Assembly (NCBI RefSeq): GCF_003627215.1
Contig: NZ_CP032677.1
Span: 1,617,501-1,681,500 of the forward strand
Origin: Pseudomonas sp. Leaf58
GTDB taxonomy: Bacteria; Pseudomonadota; Gammaproteobacteria; Pseudomonadales; Pseudomonadaceae
Direction of reading: 5' to 3'
Length of the DNA: 64,000 nt
Shown: positions 1-9,457 of the stretch, piece by piece
How positions within the stretch are numbered: position 1 is the first letter of the stretch
Layout of the letters: each line of letters starts with the position of its first letter
Notes under the pieces: model-generated
The model's input: the letters and a program-made list of their open reading frames with translations, nothing else
Told to the model about the DNA's origin: nothing
The model's database searches: none
Program-made: the position numbers and the translations under genes

Positions 1-96
1 CTCGCTAACGGTTGCTGCGCTGGCGAGGATGTCCAGAGTGGAGGCTACGCTTGCGGCGAATGCCCCCGGTACGACCAGAATGGTGAAATCGTGCAT
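1..96 (-). CDS. GlxA/AraC-family transcriptional regulator, N-terminal fragment
   Basis: This gene is cut by the window edge. Only the first 32 codons are visible, read leftwards from an ATG at 94-96. The peptide begins MHDFTILVVPGAFAASVAS, which matches the first strand and turn of the DJ-1/PfpI-like domain of GlxA-type AraC-family regulators. In that family the N-terminal domain is followed by a C-terminal AraC helix-turn-helix, which would lie outside the window. The gene is transcribed away from the tautomerase gene starting at 193, so the 96-bp gap holds both promoters and the regulator may control that neighbour. The family call rests on a short stretch and the target is an inference. 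Confidence 0.6.
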   Translation of the reverse strand, partial: MHDFTILVVPGAFAASVASTLDILASAATVSE

Positions 97-192
97 TGTC
101 GGATTATGCTCGAAAGAGGACGGATCCGACACTTTTGCGTGAGAGGAGCGCCAGGCCTAATGGCGCTTCAACTCATCACAAAGGTATCAGCA

Positions 193-642
193 ATGCCCAA
201 TATCCTGATCAAGGCACCTACCGGAGCTTTCAACGAGGCGCAACGCGAGCATCTGTTGAAGCGCGTCAGCGAGGCTGCAATCGCGCATGAGCACATAGGT
301 AACGCTCTACCGCAGCGCTGCCTGTGCTGGGTGCTCATTGAGGAGGTGCGGGACGGTGATTGGCTATGTGGCGGGGTGAACATGCACGCCCACGCCATTC
401 CCTGCATCGTCATGGTGAAGGTGCCTGCCGGTGTCCTCGATGAACAGATGCGCAAGGACTACGTGCTGGCCCTGCACCAGGCCATCGAACAATGCGTTGG
501 CAAGGATGACGGGCGGATGCTGATGACTTCGATACAGCTGGTGGACATCGCCGATGGCACATGGGGTGCGAACGGGAATCTCTGGCATCTTGCCGATTTC
601 ACTAGCGCTGCCGGTTACCGGCATCTTCTCGCACACGCCTAG
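193..642 (+). CDS. Tautomerase superfamily protein, tandem 4-oxalocrotonate tautomerase-like fold
   Basis: A 149-residue protein whose second residue is proline (MPNILIKAPTG). After removal of Met this gives the N-terminal Pro-1 that acts as general base in 4-oxalocrotonate tautomerase-type enzymes. The length is about twice a single 60-80 residue unit. The sequence shows two beta-alpha-beta units: the first from residue 1 to about 65, the second beginning near the IPCIVMVKVPAG strand with helix DEQMRKDYVLALHQAIEQ. This is the layout of the fused members such as cis-CaaD and MSAD. An upstream in-frame ATG at 91 would add 34 residues and bury Pro-1, so it was rejected. The substrate is unknown. 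The divergent GlxA-type regulator is the likely controller. Confidence 0.75.
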   Translation: MPNILIKAPTGAFNEAQREHLLKRVSEAAIAHEHIGNALPQRCLCWVLIEEVRDGDWLCGGVNMHAHAIPCIVMVKVPAGVLDEQMRKDYVLALHQAIEQCVGKDDGRMLMTSIQLVDIADGTWGANGNLWHLADFTSAAGYRHLLAHA

Positions 643-750
643 GAGAACATGTCCGGCTGGAACCTGCGGGGCCAAGGATTCGCGAGTCTTCGGGTAGTCC
701 CGCTGTGCGCCATGATCAATAACTTGTTAGTTTCGATCATTGAGCCCCTT

Positions 751-764
751 CAAACGGCTGTTTA
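751..764. promoter_or_regulatory. PsrA-like operator upstream of fadH
   Basis: The sequence CAAACGGCTGTTTA lies 83-96 bases upstream of the fadH start codon. It fits the Pseudomonas PsrA consensus (G/C)AAAC-N2-4-GTTT(G/C) except for the last base. PsrA is a TetR-type repressor of fatty-acid beta-oxidation genes that is released by long-chain fatty acids, which suits a 2,4-dienoyl-CoA reductase promoter. A second dyad, ATGATC at 712-717 and GATCAT at 735-740, lies just upstream. No binding has been shown; this is a motif match in a fitting place. Confidence 0.4.
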
Positions 765-765
765 A

Positions 766-2883
<2,118 letters not shown>

Positions 2884-2895
2884 GGTTGTCGATGC

Positions 2896-2916
2896 GGGCC
2901 GCGTTGCGGCCCTTTT
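2896..2916 (+). terminator. Rho-independent terminator after fadH
   Basis: Stem GGGCCGC/GCGGCCC with a 3-base loop, followed by TTTT, 12 bases after the fadH stop codon. Confidence 0.75.
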
Positions 2917-2956
2917 GCCACACGCGTGCCCGGGTGTTCACTGGTAAACTCGCGCC

Positions 2957-3847
2957 ATGCACCTCGACCTAACCCAAGCCCCCTTACACCCTTTGAATCT
3001 ACCTTGGCTGCAAAACGCCAAGGTCGAAGCCGCCATCTTGCGCCTGGACCTGATCGACCCGCTGATCAGCGGCAACAAATGGTTCAAGCTGCGCCATCAT
3101 GTGCAGCACGCCACGGCCAGCAACGCCCCTGGCCTGATCAGCCTCGGCGGCAACCACTCCAACCACCTGCACGCCCTGGCCGCTGCCGGCAAGCGCTTTG
3201 GCTTCGCCACCGCCGGCCTGCTGCGCGGCCACGCCCAGTACACGCCAACCGTGCGTGACCTGCAGGCGCTGGGCATGGAGCTGCACTGGTTGGGCTACGG
3301 CGGCTACCGTGCGCGCAACCAACCCGGTTTCTGGGAGCCCTGGCAAGTGCGCTACCCGGGCTGGCAGTGCATTCCCGAAGGCGGTGGCGGGCTGGCCGGT
3401 GCGCAGGGTTGCGCTTTGATCATGGAACAGGCGCGCGCGCAAAGAGCGGCCCTGGGTTGGGCGGACTATGACGCCTGGTGGCTGGCAGCCGGCACCGGCA
3501 CCACGTTGGCCGGCCTGGTGCTGGCCGAGGCGGGGGCGCATGTCGTACACGGCGCCTTGGCCGTGCCCAAGGATCATGGTGTAGCAGAAGCGGTGGCGGG
3601 ACTGGTGGGTAAGCACGGCTACCAGCTACACGATGCTTGTCGTGGCGGTTTCGGCAAGTTCGACGATGAGCTGCTGGCCGTCACCGCCGAGTGCGAGCGG
3701 CACACGGGCGTGCCGTTCGAAGCGCTGTACACCGGCAAGGCCTTGCTGGCCTTGCGTGAGCAGGTCGAGGCCGGGCTGTTCGCGCCCGGCACCCGCCTGA
3801 TCGTGGTGCACACCGGCGGCTTGCAGGGCCGGCGCGGTTACTTGTAG
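2957..3847 (+). CDS. PLP-dependent D-cysteine desulfhydrase / ACC deaminase family protein
   Basis: A 296-residue fold-type II pyridoxal-phosphate enzyme. Lys41 in SGNKWFKL is the expected PLP Schiff-base lysine. Ser68 in GGNHSNH matches the conserved S-N-H segment that in ACC deaminase contacts substrate and cofactor. A glycine-rich loop TGTT (in AAGTGTTLAG) near residue 180 is the phosphate-binding region. Members deaminate 1-aminocyclopropane-1-carboxylate or release sulfide, pyruvate and ammonia from D-cysteine. Bacterial proteins of this branch, about 300 residues long, are most often D-cysteine desulfhydrases, but the sequence alone does not settle the substrate. The 3' end overlaps the convergent cytochrome b561 gene by 10 bases, so no terminator separates them. 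Confidence 0.8.
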   Translation: MHLDLTQAPLHPLNLPWLQNAKVEAAILRLDLIDPLISGNKWFKLRHHVQHATASNAPGLISLGGNHSNHLHALAAAGKRFGFATAGLLRGHAQYTPTVRDLQALGMELHWLGYGGYRARNQPGFWEPWQVRYPGWQCIPEGGGGLAGAQGCALIMEQARAQRAALGWADYDAWWLAAGTGTTLAGLVLAEAGAHVVHGALAVPKDHGVAEAVAGLVGKHGYQLHDACRGGFGKFDDELLAVTAECERHTGVPFEALYTGKALLALREQVEAGLFAPGTRLIVVHTGGLQGRRGYL

Positions 3848-4383
3848 GGCAGCATGCGCAGCAGCGTGTTGTCGCGTTGCACATAGTGGTGATACAGCCC
3901 GGCCAGGGCGTGCAGGCCGATCAGCCAATAGCCCCAACTGCCGATGCGCTCATGCCAGCCTTTGATGAACTTGGCCTGGTCCGGGTTCGGGCCGATCAGG
4001 TGCGGCAGCTCCAGGCCGAAGAACGGCACCGGTTTGTCGGCGGCGCTGAGGATCAGCCAACCGGCCACCGGCAAGCCGATCATCAGCAGATACAGCGCCA
4101 GGTGCATCAGGTGCGCAAGGCCAGTCTGCCAGGCTGGTGGCTTGGGCACGATAGGCGGGGTTGGGCGGCTCAGGCGAACGGCCAGGCGCAGCCAAACCAG
4201 CACGAACACGCTGAGCCCGAGCATGAAGTGCAGGTCTTTCATCAGGTTGCGTTCGGCGCTGTCCTTGGGGAACAGGCCACGTAATTCGATAAGGGCGTAG
4301 ACAGCGGCCAGCAACACCAGCATCAGCCAATGCAGGGCGATGGACAGGCGCGCGTAATGGGGTGTAGGGGTGGATGAAACCAT
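3838..4383 (-). CDS. Cytochrome b561 family protein
   Basis: A 181-residue inner-membrane di-heme cytochrome of the bacterial b561 type, which passes electrons from quinol, in some members to superoxide or periplasmic acceptors. Four hydrophobic helices are visible: about 13-32 (IALHWLMLVLLAAVYALIEL), 50-70 (LHFMLGLSVFVLVWLRLAV), 92-112 and 147-166. Each helix or its edge carries a conserved histidine (HW near 18, DLHFMLG near 52, HLMHLALY near 93, GLHALAGLYHH near 157), the expected axial heme ligands. The length fits the family. It overlaps the convergent PLP-enzyme gene by 10 bases; its 5' side faces a REP pair at 4503-4560. Confidence 0.85.
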   Translation of the reverse strand: MVSSTPTPHYARLSIALHWLMLVLLAAVYALIELRGLFPKDSAERNLMKDLHFMLGLSVFVLVWLRLAVRLSRPTPPIVPKPPAWQTGLAHLMHLALYLLMIGLPVAGWLILSAADKPVPFFGLELPHLIGPNPDQAKFIKGWHERIGSWGYWLIGLHALAGLYHHYVQRDNTLLRMLPYK

Positions 4384-4502
4384 GATCGGTCCTCGTCATC
4401 AGGTCGGAATGGCGCTCTTGTTGGCGCTCGGGGAGTACTGTAGTTGCTGCGGGGAAACGAATTTTTGCGCTGGGTCTGTGAAAATTGTGTTGTCTACCCC
4501 GG

Positions 4503-4560
4503 CCTTTCGCGGGCAAGCCTGCTGCTACACCGGCGTAGGAGCGGGCTTGCCCGCGAAAGG
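4503..4560. repeat. REP doublet (inverted pair)
   Basis: Two 21-base arms, 4503-4523 and 4540-4560, are inverted copies (CCTTTCGCGGGCAAGCC and its complement) differing at one base and separated by 16 bases. They contain the Pseudomonas REP core GCGGGC-N2-GCCCGC. The element lies upstream of the cytochrome b561 gene and downstream of the DUF1853 gene. Such REPs are thought to be spread by RAYT transposases; none is present in the window. Confidence 0.85.
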
Positions 4561-4576
4561 GCCGGTACAGGCGACA

Positions 4577-5509
4577 TCATGAATTGGGCAAATGCGGCCA
4601 ATCATCAGCCACCAAAAACACCCGCTCGGCCTCTTGCCAGGGGCCATCAGCCTGCTGCGCCAACCTGACCAGCAATTGCGCCGGTGCCAGGCGTTCCAGC
4701 ACATGCAGCCATGCCGCAAACTGTTCCGCCGGCCAACACTCATCCGCTTCGACCCGCGCCGGTGCCAGCCAGGCATGCCGCTGCAGTGGTTGCCAACGTT
4801 CGCCCTCAGCCATCACCCAATCCTGCCGACGCACCCAGCGGCCACGCAAATGTTGCGGGTTGGCACCTTGCGGCGGCTCGGCATGCCCAGCGCACGGATA
4901 GAACAGATAACCACCGAGCCACACATGCGCCTGCACCTGTTCGATACCCAGCTGAGCCAGCACCGCACGGCTGTGCGCCCCTGTCGACATCGGCAATTGG
5001 TGGCCCGCCAAGTGCGCCAACTTGGCGCCCAGCCGGTCCTGGCAGCCTGGCCCCAGCCAAGCGGCCGGGTCGTGGCCGGCGTGCACTGGGCCCAGGTACA
5101 GCTTGATGGCCAGTTCCAGGTGGTGCACGCCCTCGCGGTCGCGCAGCAGTACGTCCAGCTCGCCCAGGGTACGCCCGCCGTCGCGAATCGCCAGGTTGGC
5201 CGCCAGCAGTTCGATGCCTGGCGCCTGGCCCAGGGCGAATTGCCACAGGCGTTCGTAGTAATGCCCCAGGCGCCGGCTGCCCAGTTGCGCCAGCCAGTCG
5301 CGCAGCGGGCGGTCATCGTCATCCAGCAGCCGTAGCCAGGCTTCCAGGCGCTGTGGCTGGTCCGCCCACAGGCTTCCCGCCAGCGGGTGGCGCTGGGGGC
5401 AGGGTGGGGTGCTGAGCAACGGTGGCGACAGCAGGGCCCAAGCCAAGTCGCGCACGGTCGGGCGACGTAGCTGCCGGGGCAGGTCGTGGAGCTGGGCGAA
5501 TGGCATCAT
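4577..5509 (-). CDS. DUF1853 family protein, possible PD-(D/E)XK-fold protein
   Basis: A 310-residue cytoplasmic protein of the DUF1853 family, which is common next to nadK in pseudomonads. The central part reads GELDVLL near residues 117-122 and then HLELAIKLYL near 130-139. Asp119, Glu132 and Lys136 resemble the strand-pair signature of PD-(D/E)XK nucleases, with the glutamate two residues earlier than usual, and Glu86 in HYYERLWQF sits where an alpha-1 glutamate is common. The flanks are rich in Trp and Leu. No experimental function is known to me, so the nuclease-like reading is inference. Two adjacent ATG codons occur at the start; the longer form is given. The gene diverges from nadK with an 88-bp gap. 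Confidence 0.75.
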   Translation of the reverse strand: MMPFAQLHDLPRQLRRPTVRDLAWALLSPPLLSTPPCPQRHPLAGSLWADQPQRLEAWLRLLDDDDRPLRDWLAQLGSRRLGHYYERLWQFALGQAPGIELLAANLAIRDGGRTLGELDVLLRDREGVHHLELAIKLYLGPVHAGHDPAAWLGPGCQDRLGAKLAHLAGHQLPMSTGAHSRAVLAQLGIEQVQAHVWLGGYLFYPCAGHAEPPQGANPQHLRGRWVRRQDWVMAEGERWQPLQRHAWLAPARVEADECWPAEQFAAWLHVLERLAPAQLLVRLAQQADGPWQEAERVFLVADDWPHLPNS

Positions 5510-5597
5510 CCTGCGAGCATAGCCGGTTTGCCGCTAACCCGTGGTTTCGCCCATAATCGGCGCATCGTCACCCGCCGCAGAGCCTCGCAGGAGCCCC

Positions 5598-6488
5598 ATG
5601 GAGCAATTTCGCAATATCGGTATCATCGGCCGCCTTGGCAGCTCGCAGGTGCTCGACACCATTCGCCGACTGAAAAAATTCCTCCTCGAGCGCCACCTGC
5701 ACGTGATCCTCGAGGACACCATCGCCGAAGTGCTGCCCGGCCACGGCCTGCAAACCTCCACCCGCAAGCTGCTGGGCGAGGTCTGCGACCTGGTCATCGT
5801 GGTCGGCGGCGACGGCAGCTTGCTGGGCGCCGCCCGCGCCCTGGCCCGGCACAACATTCCGGTGCTGGGCATCAACCGAGGCAACCTGGGTTTCCTCACC
5901 GATATCCGCCCCGACGAGTTGGAAGAGAAGGTTGCCGAAGTGCTCGACGGCCACTACCTGGTGGAAAACCGCTTTCTGCTGCAGGCCGAAGTGCGCCGCC
6001 ACCACGAAGCCATTGGCCAGGGCGATGCGCTGAACGACGTGGTGCTGCACCCGGGCAAGTCCACGCGCATGATCGAGTTCGAAATCTACATCGATGGCCA
6101 GTTCGTCTGCAGCCAGAAGGCCGACGGCCTGATCGTCGCCACCCCCACCGGCTCCACCGCCTACGCGCTGTCGGCCGGTGGCCCGATCATGCACCCCAAG
6201 CTCGACGCCATCGTCATCGTGCCGATGTACCCGCACACGCTGTCGGGCCGGCCGATCGTGGTCGACGGCAACAGCGAACTGAAGATTGTGGTGGCCAAGG
6301 ACCTGCAGATTTACCCGCAGGTGTCTTGTGACGGCCAAAACCACTTTACTTGCGCCCCCGGCGACACCATCACGGTGAGCAAGAAGCCGCAGAAACTGCG
6401 CCTGATTCACCCGCTGGACCACAATTACTACGAGGTCTGCCGCACCAAGCTCGGTTGGGGCAGCCGCCTGGGGAGCAGGGACGACTGA
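5598..6488 (+). CDS. nadK: NAD kinase
   Basis: A 296-residue enzyme that phosphorylates NAD to NADP. It carries the hallmark GGDGS loop at residues 70-74, with Asp72 as catalytic base. The NE/D-type segment LNDVVLHPG lies near 150-158, and TPTGSTAYALSAGGPI lies near 181-196 (nicotinamide-ribose and oligomer contacts). Length equals the pseudomonad enzyme (295-296). The start at 5598 is preceded by AGGAG at 5589-5593; an ATG at 5541 would add an unlike 19-residue leader. Its stop overlaps the next start by one base (TGATG), so nadK heads an operon with the phosphoesterase and rhomboid genes and probably the two DUF genes after them. Confidence 0.97.
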   Translation: MEQFRNIGIIGRLGSSQVLDTIRRLKKFLLERHLHVILEDTIAEVLPGHGLQTSTRKLLGEVCDLVIVVGGDGSLLGAARALARHNIPVLGINRGNLGFLTDIRPDELEEKVAEVLDGHYLVENRFLLQAEVRRHHEAIGQGDALNDVVLHPGKSTRMIEFEIYIDGQFVCSQKADGLIVATPTGSTAYALSAGGPIMHPKLDAIVIVPMYPHTLSGRPIVVDGNSELKIVVAKDLQIYPQVSCDGQNHFTCAPGDTITVSKKPQKLRLIHPLDHNYYEVCRTKLGWGSRLGSRDD

Positions 6489-7459
6489 TGCTCGATCCGG
6501 CGCGAAGTTTCGACATCATCGGTGACGTGCACGGTTGTGCGCTGACCCTTGAACGCCTGCTCGACGCCCTCGGTTACAAGCGTGTGGGCGGCGTATGGCG
6601 CCACCCACGGCGCCAGGCACTGTTCCTCGGCGACATCGTCGACCGCGGGCCACGCATCCGCGAGGCGCTGCACATCGTCCACGACATGGTCGAGGCCGGC
6701 CAGGCGTTCTGCATCATGGGCAACCACGAATACAACGCCCTGGGCTGGGTCACCCCGGCACTGCCCGGCAGTGGCAAGGCCTATGTGCGCGAGCACACGC
6801 CACGCCATGCCCGGCTGATCGACGAAACCCTGACCCAGTTCGCCCACCATCCAGGCGACTGGCACGACTTCGTCAACTGGTTCTATGAGCTGCCGCTGTT
6901 CGTCGACGCCGGGCGCTTCCGCCTGGTGCATGCCTGCTGGGACCCACGGCTGATCGAGCCACTGCGCCAGCTGTACCCCAACGGGCGCATCGACGAGCAC
7001 TTCATCCAGGCTTCGGCAGTCAGCGGCAGCTTCGCCGCCACGGTGTGCAACCGCCTGCTGCGCGGCACCGACATGCGCCTGCCAGACGGCCTCACCCTGA
7101 CCGGCGGCGACGGCCTCACCCGCGCCTTCTTCCGCACCAAGTTCTGGGAAGAAGACCCGCAAACCTACGGCGATATCGTGTTCCAGCCCGATGCCCTGCC
7201 CGAGGCAGTGGCCAGCACCCCGCTCAGCCACAGCCAGAAGAACGCCCTGCTGCGCTATGCCGAGGACGAGCCCATGCTGTTCGTGGGCCACTACTGGCGC
7301 AGCGGCCGCCCAGCGCCGATCCGCGCTAACCTGGCCTGTCTGGACTACAGCGCCGTGCTCTACGGCAAGCTGGCCGCCTACCGGCTGGATGATGAAACCC
7401 GCATCGACCCGCACAAGTTCGTTTGGGTCGACGTCGACCGCCCACAGGCCAACCAATGA
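6488..7459 (+). CDS. Calcineurin-like metallophosphoesterase
   Basis: A 323-residue cytoplasmic phosphoesterase with the classic metal-binding motifs: GDVHG at 12-16, GDIVDRG near 54-60 and GNHE near 78-81, followed by a histidine in RLVHACWD near 150-157 and a late GHYW near 277. This pattern is shared by bacterial PPP-type phosphatases and diadenosine tetraphosphatase-like enzymes; the substrate cannot be read from the sequence. The start shares one base with the nadK stop, and the stop shares four bases (ATGA) with the rhomboid start, so translation is probably coupled. The order nadK-phosphoesterase-rhomboid is conserved in Pseudomonas as far as I know. Confidence 0.85.
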   Translation: MLDPARSFDIIGDVHGCALTLERLLDALGYKRVGGVWRHPRRQALFLGDIVDRGPRIREALHIVHDMVEAGQAFCIMGNHEYNALGWVTPALPGSGKAYVREHTPRHARLIDETLTQFAHHPGDWHDFVNWFYELPLFVDAGRFRLVHACWDPRLIEPLRQLYPNGRIDEHFIQASAVSGSFAATVCNRLLRGTDMRLPDGLTLTGGDGLTRAFFRTKFWEEDPQTYGDIVFQPDALPEAVASTPLSHSQKNALLRYAEDEPMLFVGHYWRSGRPAPIRANLACLDYSAVLYGKLAAYRLDDETRIDPHKFVWVDVDRPQANQ

Positions 7460-8343
7460 ACATTATCGAAGTGATGCGCCTGCCGCTGTCGGTCGACCTC
7501 AGTGGCTTCGTCCATCTGCTGCAGCGCCTGCAGGTGCCGCACCGGGTTAGCGAAGAGGGCGACGCGCAAGTCCTCTGGGCACCCGACACCCTGGCCGCAG
7601 ACGTGCGCGAACTCTACCAACGCTACCCCGACGGCAACGCCGACATCCAGGCGACAGAGCAACCTGTGGGCGCGGGCGCGCCCGCGAACAGCCCCGCACA
7701 GCCGTCGCTGGCTGAACAGGCCCGCGCCTGCAAAATCACCACCCTCATCCTGCTGCTGTGCTTCATCGTCGCCGGCCTCACTGGCCTGGGCGACAACTTC
7801 CCCACCATCCGCTGGTTCACCTTCCTCGACTTCCGTGTCCAGGGCGACTACCTGTACTTCAGCCCACTCGCGCAAAGCCTGGACCAAGGCCAGTGGTGGC
7901 GGCTGGTATCGCCCATGCTGCTGCACTTCGGCGTGCTGCACTTGGCCATGAACAGCCTGTGGTATTGGGAGCTGGGCAAACGCATCGAATTGCGCCAGGG
8001 CCCGTGGGCGCTGTTGGCGCTAACCCTGCTGTTCAGCGTGGTGTCCAACCTGGCCCAGCACTACAGCAGCGGGCCAAGCCTGTTCGGCGGTTTGTCTGGC
8101 GTGCTGTACGGCCTGCTCGGGCACATTTGGCTGTACCAGTGGCTGGCGCCCAACCGTTACTTCAACCTGCCCAAGGGTGTGTTGGTGATGATGCTGATCT
8201 GGCTGGTGGTGTGCCTGAGCGGTGTGATCGACACCCTCGGCCTTGGCCAGATCGCCAACGCCGCCCACGTCGGTGGGCTGCTCATCGGATGCCTGACCGG
8301 GCTCTTGGGTGGGGCGCTGGCCCGGCGTAAACTGTCGGCTTGA
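7456..8343 (+). CDS. Rhomboid family intramembrane serine protease
   Basis: A 295-residue inner-membrane protease of the GlpG type. Residues 1 to about 65 form a soluble N-terminal domain (MNIIEVMRLPLSVDLSGFVHLLQRL). Residues 70-82 are a Pro/Ala-rich linker encoded by a REP-like sequence. Six or seven membrane segments follow from about residue 95. The catalytic dyad is Ser214 in GGLSGVLYG and His271 in NAAHVGGLLIG. WWRLVSPMLLHFGVLHLAMNSLWYWELG near 150-178 contains the loop-1 and helix-2 region with the oxyanion His/Asn. The start overlaps the phosphoesterase stop (ATGA). No substrate is evident from the neighbours. Confidence 0.92.
   Translation: MNIIEVMRLPLSVDLSGFVHLLQRLQVPHRVSEEGDAQVLWAPDTLAADVRELYQRYPDGNADIQATEQPVGAGAPANSPAQPSLAEQARACKITTLILLLCFIVAGLTGLGDNFPTIRWFTFLDFRVQGDYLYFSPLAQSLDQGQWWRLVSPMLLHFGVLHLAMNSLWYWELGKRIELRQGPWALLALTLLFSVVSNLAQHYSSGPSLFGGLSGVLYGLLGHIWLYQWLAPNRYFNLPKGVLVMMLIWLVVCLSGVIDTLGLGQIANAAHVGGLLIGCLTGLLGGALARRKLSA
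7663..7694. repeat. REP-like sequence inside the rhomboid coding region
   Basis: The stretch CCTGTGGGCGCGGGCGCGCC and the bases after it (CGCGAACAGCCC) match the reverse complement of the intergenic REP at 61027-61054 with only about three differences over the core. It lies in frame in the linker between the N-terminal domain and the first membrane segment and encodes PVGAGAPANSP. Confidence 0.65.
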
Positions 8344-8356
8344 ATCAGGAGACACT

Positions 8357-8617
8357 ATGTCCACTTTCGCGCAAATGATCGAAAACATCACACCGGAAAT
8401 CTACCAGAGCCTGAAACTGGCCGTGGAAATCGGCAAATGGGCGGATGGCCGCAAGCTCACGGCCGAGCAGAAAGAGCTGTCGCTGCAGGCGGTGATCGCC
8501 TGGGAGATGCAAAACCTGCCCGAAGACCAGCGCACCGGTTACATGGGCCCGCAGGAGTGCGCGTCGAAGTCCGCGCCGATCGCCAATATTCTGTTCAAGT
8601 CGGACTCGGTACATTGA
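8357..8617 (+). CDS. DUF1315 (YeaC-like) family protein
   Basis: A small 86-residue soluble protein of the DUF1315/YeaC family. It is helix-rich, with MIENITPEIYQSLKLAVEIGKWADG near the N-terminus, AEQKELSLQAVIAWEMQNLPE in the middle and a YMGPQECASKS tail carrying the only cysteine. The function is unknown. The ATG at 8357 is preceded by AGGAG (8347-8351), which fixes the start; a longer frame from 8309 would run inside the rhomboid gene. It begins 13 bases after the rhomboid stop, and its stop overlaps the possible TTG start of the DUF2797 gene, which places both in the nadK operon. Confidence 0.85.
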   Translation: MSTFAQMIENITPEIYQSLKLAVEIGKWADGRKLTAEQKELSLQAVIAWEMQNLPEDQRTGYMGPQECASKSAPIANILFKSDSVH

Positions 8618-9444
8618 TCGAACTCGCGCGTGGCTCGTTGAGCAAAATGGCGGTAAACCTGCAGGCGCCGGTGGTGCAGTACAGTTTCCGCCTGGGTGAC
8701 ACCCAGGTGCCGGTCAACCCGCTGATCGGCCAGCGCCTGCGCCTGGAATACCTCGGCGCCATTCATTGCAGCCATTGCGGCAAGCGCACCAAGACCAGCT
8801 TCAGCCAAGGTTACTGCTACCCGTGCATGACCAAGCTGGCCCAGTGCGACGTGTGCATCATGGCCCCGGAAAAATGCCACTACGACGCCGGCACCTGCCG
8901 CGAACCGGCGTGGGGCGAACAGTTCTGCATGACCGACCACGTGGTCTACCTGGCCAACTCGTCAGGGATCAAGGTCGGCATCACCCGCGCCACCCAACTG
9001 CCCACCCGCTGGCTCGACCAGGGCGCCAGCCAGGCGCTGCCGATCATCCGTGTGGCCACCCGCCAGCAATCGGGCCTGGTCGAGGACCTGTTGCGCAGCC
9101 AGGTACCCGACCGTACCAACTGGCGCACATTGCTCAAGGGCGATGCCGAGGTGCTCGACCTGCCAGCCATTCGCGACCAGGTCTTCGACGCCTGCGCCGA
9201 CGGCCTGCGCGAGCTGCAGGGGCGGTTTGGCCTGCAGGCGATTCAGCCGCTGGCCGACGCCGAAGTGGTGCAGATGAAATACCCAGTCGAGGCCTACCCG
9301 AGCAAGATCGTCAGCTTCAACCTCGACAAGAATCCGGTGGTGGAAGGCACGCTGCTGGGCATCAAGGGCCAGTACCTGATCTTCGACACCGGTGTGATCA
9401 ATATTCGCAAGTACACGGCCTACCAGTTGGCCGTGCTCCAGTAA
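8614..9444 (+). CDS. DUF2797 family protein, Cys-rich with a GIY-YIG-like segment
   Basis: A 276-residue protein if translation begins at TTG 8614, which overlaps the previous stop as TTGA; the first ATG is at 8647 and would give 265 residues. Cysteines at 52, 55, 68, 71, 78, 81, 88, 95 and 105 form CxxC pairs that look like a zinc-binding N-terminal half. The next segment, VVYLANSSGIKVGITRATQL (110-129) followed by R132 and Glu157, has the spacing of the GIY-YIG nuclease core (Y...VGxT...R...E). Family members are mostly uncharacterised. The nuclease-like interpretation is mine. It is the last member of the nadK gene group before pepN. Confidence 0.8.
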   Translation: MIELARGSLSKMAVNLQAPVVQYSFRLGDTQVPVNPLIGQRLRLEYLGAIHCSHCGKRTKTSFSQGYCYPCMTKLAQCDVCIMAPEKCHYDAGTCREPAWGEQFCMTDHVVYLANSSGIKVGITRATQLPTRWLDQGASQALPIIRVATRQQSGLVEDLLRSQVPDRTNWRTLLKGDAEVLDLPAIRDQVFDACADGLRELQGRFGLQAIQPLADAEVVQMKYPVEAYPSKIVSFNLDKNPVVEGTLLGIKGQYLIFDTGVINIRKYTAYQLAVLQ

Positions 9445-9457
9445 AAAGGACCTGCAC

